Positions 62,037 through 64,000 of a DNA stretch of 64,000 bases are shown here, piece by piece. Position 1 is the first letter of the stretch. Each line of letters starts with the position of its first letter. The notes beneath the pieces are model-generated. The model saw nothing but the letters and a program-made list of their open reading frames with translations, did no database searches and was not told where the DNA came from. The stretch comes from Burkholderiaceae bacterium (lineage in GTDB: Bacteria > Pseudomonadota > Gammaproteobacteria > Burkholderiales > Burkholderiaceae_B). The stretch spans positions 1 to 64,000 of the forward strand of contig JAMNXR010000005.1 in NCBI GenBank assembly GCA_023653055.1. Direction: 5' to 3'. The position numbers were made by a program, and so were the translations under genes.

Positions 62037-62935
62037 GACTGAGCCCCTTGTGTGGCGTGCAACATGGGGAACCCTAATTTTTCGCGAGATTCGTAATAGG
62101 CCTTCGCGACGGCGCGTGACAGGTTGCGGATACGTCCGATGTAGGCGGCACGCTCCGTCACGCTAATCGCACCGCGCGCATCGAGCATGTTGAAGGTATG
62201 GGCCGCTTTTAGCGTTGCCTCGTACGCGGGCAGCGCGAGCGGGACTTCCATCAGGTGCTTGGCCAAGGTCTCAAAATCCGTGAAATGTCTAAATAAGGTT
62301 TCGGCGTCTGAGTGCTCAAAGTTATAGGTGGACTGCTCGACTTCGTTTTGATGAAATACGTCGCGATACAGCACGCGTCCGTTCGGGCCATCCGTCCAGA
62401 CCAGGTCATAGACGCTTTCAACGCCTTGCAGGTACATCGCCAGGCGTTCGAGTCCGTACGTGATTTCACCTGTGGTTGGAGTGCAGTCCAGGCCGCCTAC
62501 TTGTTGAAAATAGGTGAATTGGGTGACTTCCATGCCGTTGAGCCAGACTTCCCAGCCGAGGCCCCAGGCACCCAGGGTGGGGTTTTCCCAGTCGTCCTCG
62601 ACAAAACGGACATCATGCTCGGTTGGACGGATGCCGAGTGCTTCGAGCGAGCCAATGTAGAGATCCAAGATATTTGGTGGCGCGGGCTTGAGTACCACTT
62701 GGTATTGATAGTAGTGCTGCAGACGGTTTGGATTTTCGCCATAACGACCGTCTTTGGGGCGTCGCGAGGGCTGCACATAGGCTGCGCGCCAGGGCTCAGG
62801 ACCAATTGCCCGCAAAAAGGTCGCTGTATGCGAGGTACCCGCACCGACCTCCATGTCATAGGGTTGGAGCAGGGCACAACCCTGTTGATCCCAATACTCT
62901 TGCAAGCGCAGGATAATTTGCTGAAAAGTGATCAT
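62033..62935 (-). CDS. glyQ: Glycine-tRNA ligase alpha subunit
   Basis: A 300-residue catalytic alpha subunit. It starts [20 protein letters not shown] and has [19 protein letters not shown] and the [19 protein letters not shown] block, all characteristic of GlyQ. First gene of a coupled run glyQ-glyS-gmhB-plsC-ygjP. It is divergent from a crotonase gene; the 167-base gap holds both promoters, with a possible TAAAAT -10 for glyQ near 62972. Confidence 0.97.
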   Translation of the reverse strand: MITFQQIILRLQEYWDQQGCALLQPYDMEVGAGTSHTATFLRAIGPEPWRAAYVQPSRRPKDGRYGENPNRLQHYYQYQVVLKPAPPNILDLYIGSLEALGIRPTEHDVRFVEDDWENPTLGAWGLGWEVWLNGMEVTQFTYFQQVGGLDCTPTTGEITYGLERLAMYLQGVESVYDLVWTDGPNGRVLYRDVFHQNEVEQSTYNFEHSDAETLFRHFTDFETLAKHLMEVPLALPAYEATLKAAHTFNMLDARGAISVTERAAYIGRIRNLSRAVAKAYYESREKLGFPMLHATQGAQS

Positions 62936-63017
62936 GAAAATTTGAAGGCAATAAGGGCGAAATAAGACTGCATTTTAGCTTGGGGGCGGGGTGTATGGTG
63001 ACGGGCCACGGGTTCAA

Positions 63018-63047
63018 GTGACTGTTTGGGCGCGAATCGCCTATGAT
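63018..63047 (+). promoter_or_regulatory. Candidate sigma70 promoter of crotonase gene
   Basis: GTGACT (63018-63023) and TATGAT (63042-63047) are separated by 18 bases; they match the consensus at 4 and 5 of 6 positions. The start point would be near 63054, which places the ATG at 63103 well and argues against an in-frame TTG at 63058. Confidence 0.4.
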
Positions 63048-63102
63048 TTAAGAAATCTTGTCATTTTTAATGAATTATTTGCCTTTTTCCCAAGGAGCAC
63101 CC

Positions 63103-63870
63103 ATGTCCAGTTTGGTTAGCGTGGATTTCACTGACGGCATCCTGATTATTACGATTAACCGCCCTGAGGCGCGAAATGCCATTAGTTATGACACTGCGCA
63201 GCAGTTATCGGCCGCCTTTGACGAAATGGATGCGAGACAAGATGTACGGATCGGCATTTTGACCGGTGCAGGCGGCACATTCAGTTCCGGCATGGACTTA
63301 AAGGACTTCGCCAAAACGCGTAAGCGCTCTGCAGTCGAAGGCAAGGGATTTGGAGGACTCAATGAGGCTCCCCCAAAAAAACCGCTGATCGCAGCCGTCG
63401 AAGGCTATGCGGTAGCAGGTGGGTTTGAAATGGTGCTGGCCTGCGATCTGATTGTGGCCGCCAATAATGCGAATTTTGGTTTGCCCGAGGTCAAGCGCGG
63501 CTTGGTCGCAGGCGCTGGTGGTTTGGTACGTTTGCCCCGTCAGATTCCGTATCACATCGCCATGGAGGTCTTGCTGACAGGCGACATGCTGTCTGCTGAG
63601 CGTGCCCATCAGTTTGGGCTTGTCAACGTGATGACCGATCCTGGCCAGGCTTTATCTGAGGCGATCAAGCTGGCCCGCCGAATCTGCGAAAATGGCCCTT
63701 TAGCGATTCAGACCGTCAAGCACGTGGTGAACAAAGGGCTGGATTTTCCGGCTGCCGATATGTTTGATCTACAGCGTCCGTTGATCGAGCACATTTTTAT
63801 GTCTGAAGACGCCAAAGAAGGTGCGACGGCCTTTGCTGAAAAACGCAAGCCCGTTTGGCAAAGTAAATAA
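63103..63870 (+). CDS. Enoyl-CoA hydratase/isomerase (crotonase) family protein
   Basis: A 255-residue crotonase. Both hydratase glutamates are present, Glu109 in GGFEMVLACD and Glu129 in GLPEVKRG, with the oxyanion segment SSGMD (61-65). This suggests true enoyl-CoA hydration, unlike the crotonase at 1504. AAGGAG lies about six bases before the ATG at 63103. It is followed by a fumarase-like gene; no beta-oxidation partner is adjacent. Confidence 0.85.
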   Translation: MSSLVSVDFTDGILIITINRPEARNAISYDTAQQLSAAFDEMDARQDVRIGILTGAGGTFSSGMDLKDFAKTRKRSAVEGKGFGGLNEAPPKKPLIAAVEGYAVAGGFEMVLACDLIVAANNANFGLPEVKRGLVAGAGGLVRLPRQIPYHIAMEVLLTGDMLSAERAHQFGLVNVMTDPGQALSEAIKLARRICENGPLAIQTVKHVVNKGLDFPAADMFDLQRPLIEHIFMSEDAKEGATAFAEKRKPVWQSK

Positions 63871-63944
63871 ATCTGATTTCAGGATCTAATTTTTTCTATT
63901 GCAATATCGTTTTTTCATACATCGAAACACAGATAGGGTTCTCT

Positions 63945-64000
63945 ATGTCCATCACTATTCAAGAAGAAGATTTCGTCAGTTCGATCGCCGATGCGATCCA
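63945..64000 (+). CDS. Possible class I fumarate hydratase, N-terminal fragment
   Basis: Only the first 18 codons are in the window: MSITIQEEDFVSSIADAI. This resembles the N-terminus of iron-sulfur class I fumarases of Burkholderiales as I recall it. The fragment is too short for certainty. Confidence 0.45.
   Translation, partial: MSITIQEEDFVSSIADAI

Overview
The window reads as a chromosomal stretch of a betaproteobacterium, most likely Burkholderiales of the Alcaligenaceae type. This is inferred from a Bug/TctC-type periplasmic receptor, the CaiB, crotonase and amidohydrolase-rich catabolic content, the lptD-surA-rsmA block beside murU-amgK, and the run glyQ-glyS-gmhB-plsC-ygjP-gloA. Coding is dense: no gene-free gap exceeds 300 bases. 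I saw no rRNA, tRNA, CRISPR array or recognisable defence island. The left edge cuts an IS3-family element and the right edge cuts a gene that looks like class I fumarase.

Layout. 1-148: IS3-type end. 188-4812: CoA-linked acid metabolism (CoA-transferase, crotonase, cupin, hotdog thioesterase, MFS carrier). 4952-8999: plus-strand unit of M20 peptidase, D-aminoacylase-like amidohydrolase and an unrecognised HD-like protein, behind a promoter with two palindromes. 9000-16406: Cho nuclease, FAD oxidoreductase, MhpD-type hydratase, YaeQ, haloacid dehalogenase, an SDR without its catalytic triad, a FrnE-like DsbA protein and an Amt ammonium channel. 16581-30144: two complete RND efflux systems facing each other, with an alpha/beta hydrolase and a RodZ-like protein between them. 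A perfect 16-bp palindrome separates the two convergent units and also encodes the last residues of both flanking proteins. 30304-34732: flavin oxidoreductase, cysteine dioxygenase with a four-domain rhodanese, nucleoside-phosphorylase-like enzyme, PaaI thioesterase. 34815-43950: an orphan acid catabolism region (serine hydrolase, Ldh2-type dehydrogenase, cupin, Tat-exported hydrolase, decarboxylating dehydrogenase, LigI-like lactonase, Bug receptor, DapA-like aldolase, RraA/HMG-aldolase-like protein), in which two promoters share a short palindrome. 44018-49490: a membrane glycan module (PAP2, GT9, flippase-like, GT39, coiled-coil protein). 49512-62935: envelope and housekeeping genes. 63103-64000: crotonase and the start of a fumarase-like gene.

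How the genes work together. Envelope upkeep dominates the right half: LPS export (LptD), outer-membrane protein folding (SurA), muropeptide sugar recycling (AmgK, MurU), heptose synthesis (GmhB), phospholipid synthesis (PlsC) and a candidate lipid-glycan modification set. The left and centre are catabolic and transport genes whose substrates cannot be read from sequence. No single known defence or mobile system stands out. The least explained items are the degenerate SDR, the proline-rich SurA linkers, the cysteine dioxygenase plus four-rhodanese pair, and the 34815-43950 cluster with its shared operator-like motif. Family assignments come from motif recall without database searches. Starts were adjusted where a downstream ATG with better context was visible.
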